A DNA stretch of 64,000 bases from Amarolinea aalborgensis. GTDB lineage: Bacteria > Chloroflexota > Anaerolineae > SSC4 > Amarolineaceae. The position numbers and the translations under genes are program-made. The notes under the pieces are model-generated. The model did not search any database and was not told where the DNA came from. It saw nothing but the letters and a program-made list of their open reading frames with translations. The stretch is from NCBI RefSeq assembly GCF_900491745.1, contig NZ_UETR01000018.1, positions 6,421 through 70,420 on the forward strand, written 5' to 3'. Positions 8,852 to 17,300 of the stretch are shown here, piece after piece (within the stretch, counting starts at the first letter, position 1; each line of letters starts with the position of its first letter).

Positions 8852-9174
8852 GTGATATCTACGAGGGTGTCGGTTTTGAAGTTGTTGCGCCGTACACGTT
8901 GCGCATCGCATTTGATGACGACAGTGTCCAGACCATTGACTTTTGGCCGTTACTGCGGGGAGAACTGTATGGTCCTCTGCGTGACCTGAGCCTGTTCAAT
9001 CAAGTCCGCCTGGACGTCGAAGCCGGCACCTTGGTCTGGCCGAACGAGGCCGATTTCGACCCCGCCACCCTGCACGACTGGGTTGAGGTGAGAGATGCCA
9101 TGATCGAGATGGCGCAGTCATGGCCTGTGGTACAGAACCAACTCGAATCACAGCCTGAGGCGGTGCCTGCCTGA
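8848..9174 (+). CDS. DUF2442 domain protein
   Basis: 108 residues. The GTG start overlaps the selB stop in a GTGA junction, so it is translationally coupled to selB. The pattern APYTLRIAFDDDSVQTIDFWPLL, then LFNQVRLDVEAGTLVWPNEADFDPATLHDW, is the DUF2442 fold, which usually appears as a small protein next to DUF4160 partners or alone. No such partner is present here. It is followed by a terminator, so it closes the operon. Function unknown. Confidence 0.8.
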   Translation: MSDIYEGVGFEVVAPYTLRIAFDDDSVQTIDFWPLLRGELYGPLRDLSLFNQVRLDVEAGTLVWPNEADFDPATLHDWVEVRDAMIEMAQSWPVVQNQLESQPEAVPA

Positions 9175-9282
9175 AACGATCACGGCCTTTTTCTTTTTGC
9201 TTCGGCCAAATGAAACCCTGGACGGGTTGCGAGCGGCCAGCCGAGTGCAGGATGTGCGGGTGCTGCGCTGGGCGTGGTGCGT

Positions 9283-9324
9283 CAGAAGCCCGGCTTCTCC
9301 AGGAAGTCGGGCTTCTGATTTTTT
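9283..9324 (+). terminator. Intrinsic terminator after selB/DUF2442
   Basis: A 10-bp perfect stem (9283-9292 pairing with 9308-9317, core CAGAAGCCCG) with a 15-nt loop, followed by six T (9319-9324). Orientation fits the upstream selB operon. The stem wording AGAAGCCCG...CGGGCTTCT resembles dispersed palindromes elsewhere, so it may be a repeat recruited as terminator. Confidence 0.75.
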
Positions 9325-9399
9325 ACGCCGACATGTCGCCGCTCTGGCTGTCGGACGCGTACTCTTTGGAGTGCGGCGACACGTCGCCGCACTCCAAAG
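9325..9399. repeat. Two REP palindromes downstream of the RAYT gene
   Basis: Unit 1 at about 9325-9342 (GCCGACATGTCGCCGC) and unit 2 at 9364-9399, in which 17-bp perfect arms (CTTTGGAGTGCGGCGAC and its complement) surround a 2-bp spacer. Core starts are 48 bp apart, as in the array at 9951-10184. Unit 2 abuts the RAYT stop codon. Confidence 0.8.
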
Positions 9400-10221
9400 T
9401 CAGAAGTCATCGGGTACCACCACGCGATCGGTCTTCAGTCGGCGCACGGTTTCCACAAAGCTGCCTGGAGCATGCTCGATAAACCATCCCGCTGAGCACC
9501 AGGGATAGTCGGTCGCTCTACGCACCAAGCCATGCTTCACTGGGTTCCCGTGCACATAGGCCAGCCTCGCCAGATAGGATCGCTCGTAGGTAATCAGGCT
9601 ATCCCAATACTGGAACCACACCTTACGTCCAGGTGTGCCGTCAAGGACGTTGAGTGCCTTGGCGGTCAACATGTGCAGCTTACCGATCAGTCTGCGCAAC
9701 GTGCGGGGGTCATCCGGCGAACGTCCGACAAAATGATAGTGATTCACCAGAATAGCCCACGCCTCCAACGACCAACCGAATTCGGTCGCAACCTGGAACA
9801 GACAATTCTGAACGAGATCGAGCCTGGCTGGCGTATTCAACAGTCGAACCTTTTTGTACGTAGAAGCGGTAACCATGTAGATGCCAGGCGTGAATAGCCA
9901 ATGCGGAGGCGCGTGGGGCCAAGAACTAATCACGGCATATTCTTTGGAGTGCGGCGACGCGTCACCGCTCTGCCTATCGGACGCGTGCTCTTTGGATTGC
10001 GGCGACGCGTCGCCGCTTTGTACACGGCGTGTGTGCGGCGAGGCGTCGCCGCACTGGCTATCGGACGACTGCTCTTTGGATTGCGGCGACGCGTCACCGC
10101 TCTGGCTGTCGGACGCGTGCCCTTTGGATTGCGGCGACAGGTCGCCGCTTTGTGCACGGCGTGTGTGCGGCAACGCGTCGTCGCACTCCAGATGTTCGTT
10201 GGCGGACTCCAAAACTATCAT
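9400..10221 (-). CDS. REP-associated tyrosine transposase (RAYT, Y1/TnpA_REP) with REP-encoded N-terminus
   Basis: About 273 residues. The ATG at 10221 is preceded by GGAGGTGA at ideal spacing, so this start is favoured over the longer frame beginning at 10272. Residues about 13-95 are a low-complexity chain of SGDASPQSKEHASD-like repeats, directly encoded by six REP palindromes. The transposase domain follows: GIYMVTASTYKKVRLL, the HUH metal motif NHYHFVG (about residues 160-164) and the RAYT signature LARLAYVHGNPVKHGLV. RAYTs nick single-stranded REP hairpins. REP units lie inside and immediately after the gene, a self-contained REP/RAYT locus. Domain assignment is firm; that the repeat tail is really translated is inferred from the ribosome binding site and open frame. 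Confidence 0.88.
   Translation of the reverse strand: MIVLESANEHLECDDALPHTRRAQSGDLSPQSKGHASDSQSGDASPQSKEQSSDSQCGDASPHTRRVQSGDASPQSKEHASDRQSGDASPHSKEYAVISSWPHAPPHWLFTPGIYMVTASTYKKVRLLNTPARLDLVQNCLFQVATEFGWSLEAWAILVNHYHFVGRSPDDPRTLRRLIGKLHMLTAKALNVLDGTPGRKVWFQYWDSLITYERSYLARLAYVHGNPVKHGLVRRATDYPWCSAGWFIEHAPGSFVETVRRLKTDRVVVPDDF
9951..10184. repeat. Array of six REP palindromes inside the RAYT 5' coding region
   Basis: Cores of the form GCGGCGACGCGTCRCCGC begin at 9951, 9999, 10035, 10083, 10131 and 10167. Spacings are 48, 36, 48, 48 and 36 bp, all multiples of 12, so the reading frame through the array stays open. Linkers carry repeated CTTTGGA and TATCGGACG words. Confidence 0.88.
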
Positions 10222-10498
10222 CCTGTCACCTCCCTCAGAAACCGCTACATCTCCTCTTCCCGCAGAGGGCAATGGAACCCGCGCAGCAGGTCAGCGATGA
10301 GTTGCTCGCAGTTGGTCTGATCGCGGCGACTAGCCCCACGAAGAACCCACGGTATCGGGCTCACGATCATGCGATGGGCATGGTATACAGGACAAACGAC
10401 TTGAATGTAGTTTTTTAGCGGAAACGAGGAATTCAGAAGGAAAATGGGCCTGATCCTGATGCGGCTGGTGCTGCACCCGGCCGGCTACCACGAATAGG
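10222..10498. other. Intergenic stretch without recognised gene
   Basis: Contains the RAYT ribosome binding site at its left edge and no convincing coding frame on either strand. No strong promoter seen. Confidence 0.4.
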
Positions 10499-10533
10499 CC
10501 AGGTCTGGCGAAGCCGCGCTTCGTCAGACCTGG
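10499..10533. repeat. Isolated palindrome
   Basis: CCAGGTCTG (10499-10507) pairs with CAGACCTGG (10525-10533), with an inner GAAG/CTTC stem. There is no T-tract on either side, so it is more likely a dispersed palindromic repeat than an intrinsic terminator. Confidence 0.6.
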
Positions 10534-10587
10534 CGAAAGACCAGCGCAATCAGGTAAGACGGATTGGCCGCAGTCACTGTCCGGCGC

Positions 10588-12678
10588 CTATTGCGGTTTG
10601 ATGCCCAGCAGCAAGTCCATCACGTCGAAGGCCGCAAATCCTGCGGGATACCACTCCGGGTCCGGTTTGAGCCAGTTGTCCATGGCGATTACAGCCAAGC
10701 CGTCATCGGGAGCGAGCTGGATGTGAGTATTGACGCCATCGCCGGCGCCTGCATGGCCCGCCAGGCGGTGGCCGGCTTTCTCGCCGACGTACCATCCCAG
10801 CCCATACTCTCCAACATAGGGTCCATACCAGGGACCGAGAGCATCCATCCAGGGGGTGCTGGCAACCGATGTCCACATGGCGTCGATGCTCTCAGACTGC
10901 AGCAAACGCCTGCCATTCATCGTGCCCTCGTTAAGGATGAACCGGGCCCACTTGGTCATGTCGTCACAGTTCGACCAGAGGCCGCAGGTCGGGGCGTCAC
11001 GGGGATCACACGCGATCTCGATCGCAGCGGCCTTGCCATCGTCGCCGGTAATGTACCCGGTCACGCGCAAGTTAGGATCGACCTCCTCCGGCACAAAGGT
11101 GGAATTCGCCATGCCAAGCGGCTCCAGCCAGCGCTGGTGCATGTAGCTCTCGAACGGCTGGCCAATCACCTTGACGATGATGTCGCCCAGCATCGAATAT
11201 CCCCAACCGCTGTAGTTGTACTGCTCGCCGGGCGCGGACAACAACTGCTGATCGCTCAGGCTGCGCACGGCTTGTTCGAGCGGATCAATCGCCGGGTCGA
11301 GCGGGGCATCCCAAGGGATCGGGGCTTCAGGCAGGCCGGACATATGGCTGAGCAGCATGCGCACCGTGATATCCTTGTAGCGCGGGTCGGCCATGGTGAA
11401 GTACGGCAGATAGGCAGTAACCAGCTTGTCGAGGTCAATCTTGCCTGGCTCCACCAACTGCATAATGGCCATAGCGGTCATGGACTTGGAGATGGAAGCC
11501 TGGTTGAACACCGAACGCGGGGTCATGGGACGGTCGCTTGCCACGTCGGCCAATCCAAAGCCCTTGCTGTAGGCAACCTGCCCTCCCTTGACGATGCAAA
11601 GCTCGAAGCCGGGCACCGGGTAGTCTGTCACCGCCTGGTTGACAATTGTTTCGATCTTGGCCACGGTGGCGTCGTCAAGCACCGCTTTTTCTACTTGGGC
11701 AAGGAACTTCGTGACGTGCTCCAGGACAAGGTTTGTTTGCAGGAAGGTTGTGCCGTGGTCGTAGCCTGGCAGCGATGCAAATGTGGCGTTTGGCAGCTTG
11801 TTGGTCGCAGCCTTCAATGCAGTATTGTCTTCATCGTACGCGCCGGCCAATAATAGGATGGGCATCGTCATATCCGGTAAATCAGGGGCGAAGTTTTCGG
11901 CGCTAAAGGATTGAATGTCAGCGATTGCGGCCTCAAAATCGGTGGCAGCATAAAGGGCATAGGTTTTGGCCTCCGAGAAACCGTAAGAGCCAGAAAAATC
12001 TGCTACCTCGCGTCCATATTTTTCAGGAGTGAGCGTGCGATAACGCGCAATATCGGCGCTGGGATCGAAATCCTCAGGGGCTTCGCCGCCGATGATCAGT
12101 GACGAAAGACGATCAGGGAAATACTTGGCTAGAGCCCAACCCACCGTACCGCCCATGGAGTAGCCAAAGTAATGCACCTTGTCAACGCCCAGCTCGTCGA
12201 GCACAGCAACGATGTCGGCGGCCTGTTTTTCCAGGACATAGGCAGCTGGATCGTGGGGCTTATCGCTCTGGCCATGACCACGGGCATCGATGAGGATGAG
12301 GCGATAGTTCGCTTTGAGTGCGTCGGCATAGCCGAAAACCCGCCAATCTTCGAGGCTGCCGGTAAACCAATGCACCAGGACCAAGGGCGGGCCCTTGCCC
12401 TCGACCTCATAGTGAATCCTCACGCCATCGTTTTTCACGAAGCCGGAGAGCACGTCAGATGGCTTTTCCTCCGAACCTGGCGATGTTGGTGTCACAGGTG
12501 GCGCCTGAACGGTTGCGGTGGAAACCACGCTGACGGTAGGTTCAAGTGTCGCCGTCGGTGGTACTGGCGTGGCCGTGGGCGGGACCGGTGTCGCCGTCGG
12601 CGCAGCGGCCGGGGCGGCGCAGGCGGCGAGCAATGCTGCCAGCACCAGAATGACAAAACTGCGATTAAAATGTAACAT
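10588..12678 (-). CDS. Two-domain lipoprotein: alpha/beta hydrolase fused to class C beta-lactamase-like serine hydrolase
   Basis: About 696 residues; ATG at 12678 with AGGAG 8 nt upstream. A signal peptide with lipobox LAAC is followed by a Thr/Pro linker. The alpha/beta-hydrolase domain has VHWFTGSLEDW, DARGHGQSDKP and nucleophile elbow GYSMGG, with a C-terminal His in GYDHGTTF. After about residue 335 a serine beta-lactamase/PBP-like domain starts: SISK is the SxxK nucleophile motif, YSGWGYSMLG occupies the YxN region with Gly replacing Asn, and GHAGAGDG resembles the HxG motif. Such fusions may hydrolyse esters or peptides outside the membrane. The C-terminal half is clearly paralogous to the next gene upstream. 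The altered YxN site argues against classical beta-lactam hydrolysis. Confidence 0.87.
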   Translation of the reverse strand: MLHFNRSFVILVLAALLAACAAPAAAPTATPVPPTATPVPPTATLEPTVSVVSTATVQAPPVTPTSPGSEEKPSDVLSGFVKNDGVRIHYEVEGKGPPLVLVHWFTGSLEDWRVFGYADALKANYRLILIDARGHGQSDKPHDPAAYVLEKQAADIVAVLDELGVDKVHYFGYSMGGTVGWALAKYFPDRLSSLIIGGEAPEDFDPSADIARYRTLTPEKYGREVADFSGSYGFSEAKTYALYAATDFEAAIADIQSFSAENFAPDLPDMTMPILLLAGAYDEDNTALKAATNKLPNATFASLPGYDHGTTFLQTNLVLEHVTKFLAQVEKAVLDDATVAKIETIVNQAVTDYPVPGFELCIVKGGQVAYSKGFGLADVASDRPMTPRSVFNQASISKSMTAMAIMQLVEPGKIDLDKLVTAYLPYFTMADPRYKDITVRMLLSHMSGLPEAPIPWDAPLDPAIDPLEQAVRSLSDQQLLSAPGEQYNYSGWGYSMLGDIIVKVIGQPFESYMHQRWLEPLGMANSTFVPEEVDPNLRVTGYITGDDGKAAAIEIACDPRDAPTCGLWSNCDDMTKWARFILNEGTMNGRRLLQSESIDAMWTSVASTPWMDALGPWYGPYVGEYGLGWYVGEKAGHRLAGHAGAGDGVNTHIQLAPDDGLAVIAMDNWLKPDPEWYPAGFAAFDVMDLLLGIKPQ

Positions 12679-12766
12679 CGTTGGCACTCCTTCCAGTTGT
12701 CATGGATCGAAATTGCATATCGGTTGGGTGATCCGCCCCGGATCGCCCAACCGATCGCCTGGGCAT

Positions 12767-14104
12767 CTATTTGTTGATGCCCAGCAAGGCATAAGCCACA
12801 TCAGCCGCTGCCATCCAGGCCGGGTAGTTTGAGTCGGTGCCCCAGTTGGCTAACACCGTCACGCCCAGGTTGTCGTCGGGCGCAAGCTGGAAGCCGGTGG
12901 TCTGGCCCGAACCCCCGCCGGGATGGCCGGCCAGAAAATGGCCGCCGTCTTTCGCCACACTCCAGCCTAACCCATATTGCCCGGCCCACGCACCGAAGAT
13001 CTCGTCGAGACCGGTCGGCGCCTCTACCTTCCAGAGGGTATCGTAGGTCTCAGGCTTGAGGATGCGCGCGCTGTCCAATTCGCCCCGATTCAGGTTAACC
13101 CGCATCCAACGCGTCATGTCCTCGCAAGTGGAATAGAGGCCGCCTGCCGGTAGGTCTATGCCCTTGGTGTGGGTCGCTGGCATCGCCTTCACGACCGCGT
13201 CTTCACCGGTTGTATGTTCACCGACCAAGGCATCGGGCGGGATCGCCGCCGCATCGAAGGTCGAGTGGTTCATCTTGAGCGGCTTCAGGATGTTCTGGAC
13301 GACATACTGGTCATAGGGCAGGCCTGATACCTTGCCGATGAGGTCGCCCAAGATGCTAAAGTTGACCGAGGCATACTGCCATGTTTCGCCGGGCGCCGCT
13401 GTCAGCGTGTCGTCGCTCAGGGACCGCACGTACCACTCAAGCGCTGCGTCCACTGCGGTTGGCTCCACACTTCCCGGCGGTGTTGCCGTGACTGCTTCGT
13501 CGGTCAAGCCCGATGTGTGCGAAGCGAGCATGCGCACGGTAACGTCCTTGTAACGCGGGTCGGCCATCTCGAAGTAGGGGAGATAGGCCGTGACCGGCTT
13601 GTCCAGATCTACCTTGCCTTGCTCGACGAGTTGCATCAAGGCAACGCCGGTGAAGGACTTGGTAGTGGAGGCAATGGCGAAGACCGATTGGGGTGTCACC
13701 GGCCGATCACTTCCCAACTTGGCCACGCCGAAGCCCTTGCTGTAGACCTCACTGCCATCCTTGACGACGCACATGGCGTAGCCGGGGACCTTATTCTCCT
13801 GCATCGTCTGTTTTACCAGCGCCTCGATCTTGGCCAGGGTAGTGGCGTCCAGTGAGACCGGTGTCGACGCAGGCGGAACAGGTGTGGCCGTCGGCGGCGC
13901 CGGTGTGGCCGTCGGCGGCGCCGGTGTGGCCGTCGGCGGCGCCGGTGTGGCCGTCGGCGGCGCCGGTGTGGCCGTCGGCGGCGCCGGTGTGGCCGTCGGC
14001 GGCGCCGGTGTGGCCGTCGGCGCCGCGGCCGGGGCGGCACACGCGACCAGCAGCGCGGCTAGTAAGAGAATCGAGAGAACACATGAGCGATGAATGGGCG
14101 ACAT
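12767..14104 (-). CDS. Serine hydrolase (beta-lactamase-like) lipoprotein
   Basis: About 445 residues. The ATG at 14104 is chosen because AGGAG lies 9 nt upstream; the longer frame begins within that site. The signal peptide ends LLVACA (lipobox). A linker of seven Thr-Ala-Thr-Pro-Ala-Pro-Pro heptads precedes the catalytic domain: STTK (SxxK) in FAIASTTKSFTGVALMQLVEQGK, YASVNFSILG in the YxN position, and GHPGGGSGQTTGFQL near the HxG position. It resembles EstB/AmpC-like esterases and D-aminopeptidases. About 80 bp separate it from the paralogous fusion gene downstream, suggesting tandem duplication and cotranscription. It is divergent from the SARP-like regulator. Exact substrate unknown. 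Confidence 0.88.
   Translation of the reverse strand: MSPIHRSCVLSILLLAALLVACAAPAAAPTATPAPPTATPAPPTATPAPPTATPAPPTATPAPPTATPAPPTATPVPPASTPVSLDATTLAKIEALVKQTMQENKVPGYAMCVVKDGSEVYSKGFGVAKLGSDRPVTPQSVFAIASTTKSFTGVALMQLVEQGKVDLDKPVTAYLPYFEMADPRYKDVTVRMLASHTSGLTDEAVTATPPGSVEPTAVDAALEWYVRSLSDDTLTAAPGETWQYASVNFSILGDLIGKVSGLPYDQYVVQNILKPLKMNHSTFDAAAIPPDALVGEHTTGEDAVVKAMPATHTKGIDLPAGGLYSTCEDMTRWMRVNLNRGELDSARILKPETYDTLWKVEAPTGLDEIFGAWAGQYGLGWSVAKDGGHFLAGHPGGGSGQTTGFQLAPDDNLGVTVLANWGTDSNYPAWMAAADVAYALLGINK
13872..14018. repeat. 21-bp tandem repeat (7 units) coding for the lipoprotein linker
   Basis: Seven consecutive 21-bp units, six of them identical, encode Thr/Ala/Pro heptads of the upstream lipoprotein. 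Nucleotide identity across synonymous positions indicates recent slippage or unequal exchange, so copy number may vary between strains. Confidence 0.9.
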
Positions 14105-14229
14105 GGTACTTTCTCCTATACGAGACAACTTCGAGCCTAAACTTAGGCGGCTTCAAGGACACGTTTGGGCCGCGTTCATTCATCTTCCATATTAGCACAT
14201 CATCGCGCGCAAATCGCGCGCAAAACGTC

Positions 14230-14258
14230 CGGACAAAGCACGAATATTGTGGTAAAAT
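14230..14258 (+). promoter_or_regulatory. Possible promoter of the SARP-type regulator
   Basis: CGGACA (14230-14235), 17 bp, TAAAAT (14253-14258), 55 bp before the ATG at 14314. The -35 element matches 4 of 6 consensus bases. The region is divergent to the lipoprotein gene. Confidence 0.4.
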
Positions 14259-14313
14259 ACAAGTGGTTCTTGCACAACCTGGTTTTGCTGTGCGGTTTTG
14301 AGGAGGGAGCCCG

Positions 14314-17300
14314 ATGGCCCATCTCGACCTGACCCTGTTCGGTCCTTTTCAGCTGGCCCTCGATCACCAGGTGATCGAACGTTTGGAATCCAACAAGGTG
14401 CGCGCCCTGCTGGCCTTCCTCGCCGTGGAGCACCACCGTCCCCACCCGCGCGAGGCGCTGGCCGAGCTGCTGTGGCCGGGACATTCCATCGAAGCCGCGC
14501 GCGGTAATTTCCGCCGCGTGCTCGCCAACCTGCGCGCGGTGCTCAACGACCAGACCAGCCGCCCTCCCTTTCTCCTCATCACCCGCGAAGCCTTGCAGTT
14601 CAACCTGGCCGCGGATGTGACCATAGATGCCGTGCGCTTTCTGGCGCTGGCGCAAACGCCGGAATCGCAGCCGGGGTGGGCGCCCACCCTGGAACAGGCG
14701 CTGGCGCTCTACCGCGGCCCCTTCCTGGAAGGGTTCCACGCCGACGATTGCCAGGAGTTCGAGCAATGGATCACGGCCGCACGCAGCGAGTTGGAGCAGC
14801 TCGCCGCCCACGCGCTCTATCGGCTGGCGCAGCATGACCACGTCCAAGGGGATCTGGCGCGCGCGCGGCCGCGCTACCGGCGCTCCCTGGCGCTCAATCC
14901 GTACGACGAAGCCGCGCAGCGCGGGCTGATGCTGGCGCTGGTGGACAGCGATCAGCATGGCGCCGCGCTCGCGCACTATGCCGCGTATCGGCGTGATCTG
15001 CAGCAGGAGTTGGGGGCAGAGCCAGAAACGCAGACCGCGGCGCTTGCCGCCGCCATTCAGCAGGGACGACTAGCCGTGGCCGCGGCGGCCAAACCGGTTC
15101 GCACGGCCGCACCAACCACAGCCGCCTGGTCGGCGGTCGGAACGCACAATGCTCACCCCTTTGTCGGCCGCGAACAGGAGCTGGCCGCGCTGCACGTTGG
15201 CGCCGGGCAGGCGGCGCTGGGGCGCGGCAGCGTCGTTCTGGTGACGGGCGAGGCCGGCAGCGGCAAGACACATCTACTGCAGGAGATGGCGCGACAGCTC
15301 GGCCGCGCCAGTCCACCCTGGCTGGTCGTGCATGGCACCTGCACGGCGCTGCTCGGGATCGGCGACCTCTACCAGCCCGTGGTGGATGGCTTACGCCTGT
15401 GCGCGGAGCGAGAAACGGGCACGCCTAACGCCCACGCACCTTCGCCCAACCATTCGGCGAAGGCGCTGCCGGCTGGCGTCGAAGTCGTCCGTCTGCTGCG
15501 GGAGCAAGCGCCGGACTGGGCGCGCCTGGTTTTGGCTGGCGCAGGCGCCAATGCGGACGCGCAGCAAGCCGGCCGGCCGGCGCTGCCGCCCCTATCACAG
15601 ACGGCATTGTTCGACCAGCTGGCGCGTTTCTTCGAACAGGCGACGCGGCTGCGGCCGCTGCTGCTGGCGCTGGACAATCTGCATTGGGCCGACGACGGCA
15701 CCGTCGCCTTGCTCTTCCACCTGGCGCAGGCCCTGGCCCGCAGCCGGGTGCTGATCGTTGGCGCTTACCGGCCAGGCGCGCTCGCGCTGGCCCAGGCTGA
15801 GCGCGGCCATCCCCTGCGCATTATCATCCACACGCTGCGCCATCAGGCCGGCGCGACGACGATTGACCTGGATCAGAGCGACGGTCGCGGCTTCGTGGAC
15901 GCGCTGCTCGACCGCGAGCCTAACCATCTGCAAGCGCCCTTTCGGGAGACTCTCTATCGCCATACGGAGGGCCACGCCCTGTTTACCGTGGAACTGCTGC
16001 ACACGCTGGCCGCGGATGGGTGGCTCAGCCAGGACCCGGAGGGACGTTGGGTAGATCGCGGCGCGCTGAACTGGGACGCGCTGCCACCGCGCGTCGAGGC
16101 GCTGATCCGAGAGGGCGTTGACCGCGTGCCGCCGGCCGACCGCCGCCTGTTGAACGCCGCGTGTGTGCAGGGCGACGAGTTCCGCAGTGAGGTTGTCGCC
16201 GTGCTGGTGGGCGAGGATGAGCCAACGGTCGTCGCGCAGCTGAGCGGCGATTTGGCGAGCGCCCATCGCCTGGTACTTCCCGGCGGCGTACTGCCCCGCG
16301 CGGGGATACCCGGCGCGGTCTATCACTTTCGCCATCATCTGTTTCAAGCCTATTTGTACGGCGCGCTGGACGCGGTGCAGCGCAGCCGCCTGCATCGAGC
16401 CGTCGGACTGGAGATGGAGCGTCTCTTTGCCCAGCACGGCGCGGAGGCTGGCGTCACTCTGCAAGCCTTGGCCTGGCACTACGAGCGCGCGGGCGAGCGG
16501 ATCAAGGCGCTGGGTTATCTGCACACCGCCAGTGAGCAGGCGCTGGCCTGGCACGCGCACGCCGAAGCCATTGGCTATCTGACGCAGGCGCTGGCCCTGG
16601 CGTCGCCGGCGCAGCCTGCGCTGCAGTTCGAACTGCTTGCGGCGCGGGAGCACGCGCACAGCCAACGCCGCGATCTCCAGGCCCAGGCGGCCGACATTGC
16701 CGAATTGGAACGACTGGCGGAGCTGACGCATGACTCACGCCAGCGCTTAGTCGCGGCTCTGCGCCGGGCGACCCTGGCCGAGCAAACCACGCACTACGCA
16801 GAAGCCATTGTCGCGGCCCACGCGGCGCTGGCGCTGGCCGCGGCGCAGCACGACCCTGCCGCGGAGATCGAGGCCCAGCGCATTGCCGGCCGCAGCCACT
16901 GGTGGCGCGGCGAGCTTGATCTGGCGCGGCGCTACTATGTCCATGCGCTGCGCAAGGCGCGTGCGCTGCCCGCGCCCGATGCCGTCGCCGACTGCCTGCT
17001 GCACCTGGGCGTCGCCTGCTGGTCTGTGGATGATCTGGCTGGCGCGGCCGCGGCCTTTGGCGAGGTGCGGGACAGCGACCTGGGTCGCGAGTCGCCGTTC
17101 GTGCGCGCCGTGGCGCTGATGGGGCTGGGGATGGTGGCCTGTGCACGGGGAGACTATTCCGAGGCTGAGGGCAGGCTCGACGCCGCGCTGACCGCAGCCC
17201 GCGACCTGCGCCATCCCTGGCTGGAAGGACAGGTGCTGCTGAACCAGCTGGCGCTCTACCGGTTGTCGGCAAACGCTGACCGTTTCCTGGCGATCTACGC

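Noticed and set aside
14005..14313. Longer lipoprotein start (TTG 14128)
   Set aside because: It lies upstream of the ribosome binding site AGGAG that serves ATG 14104.
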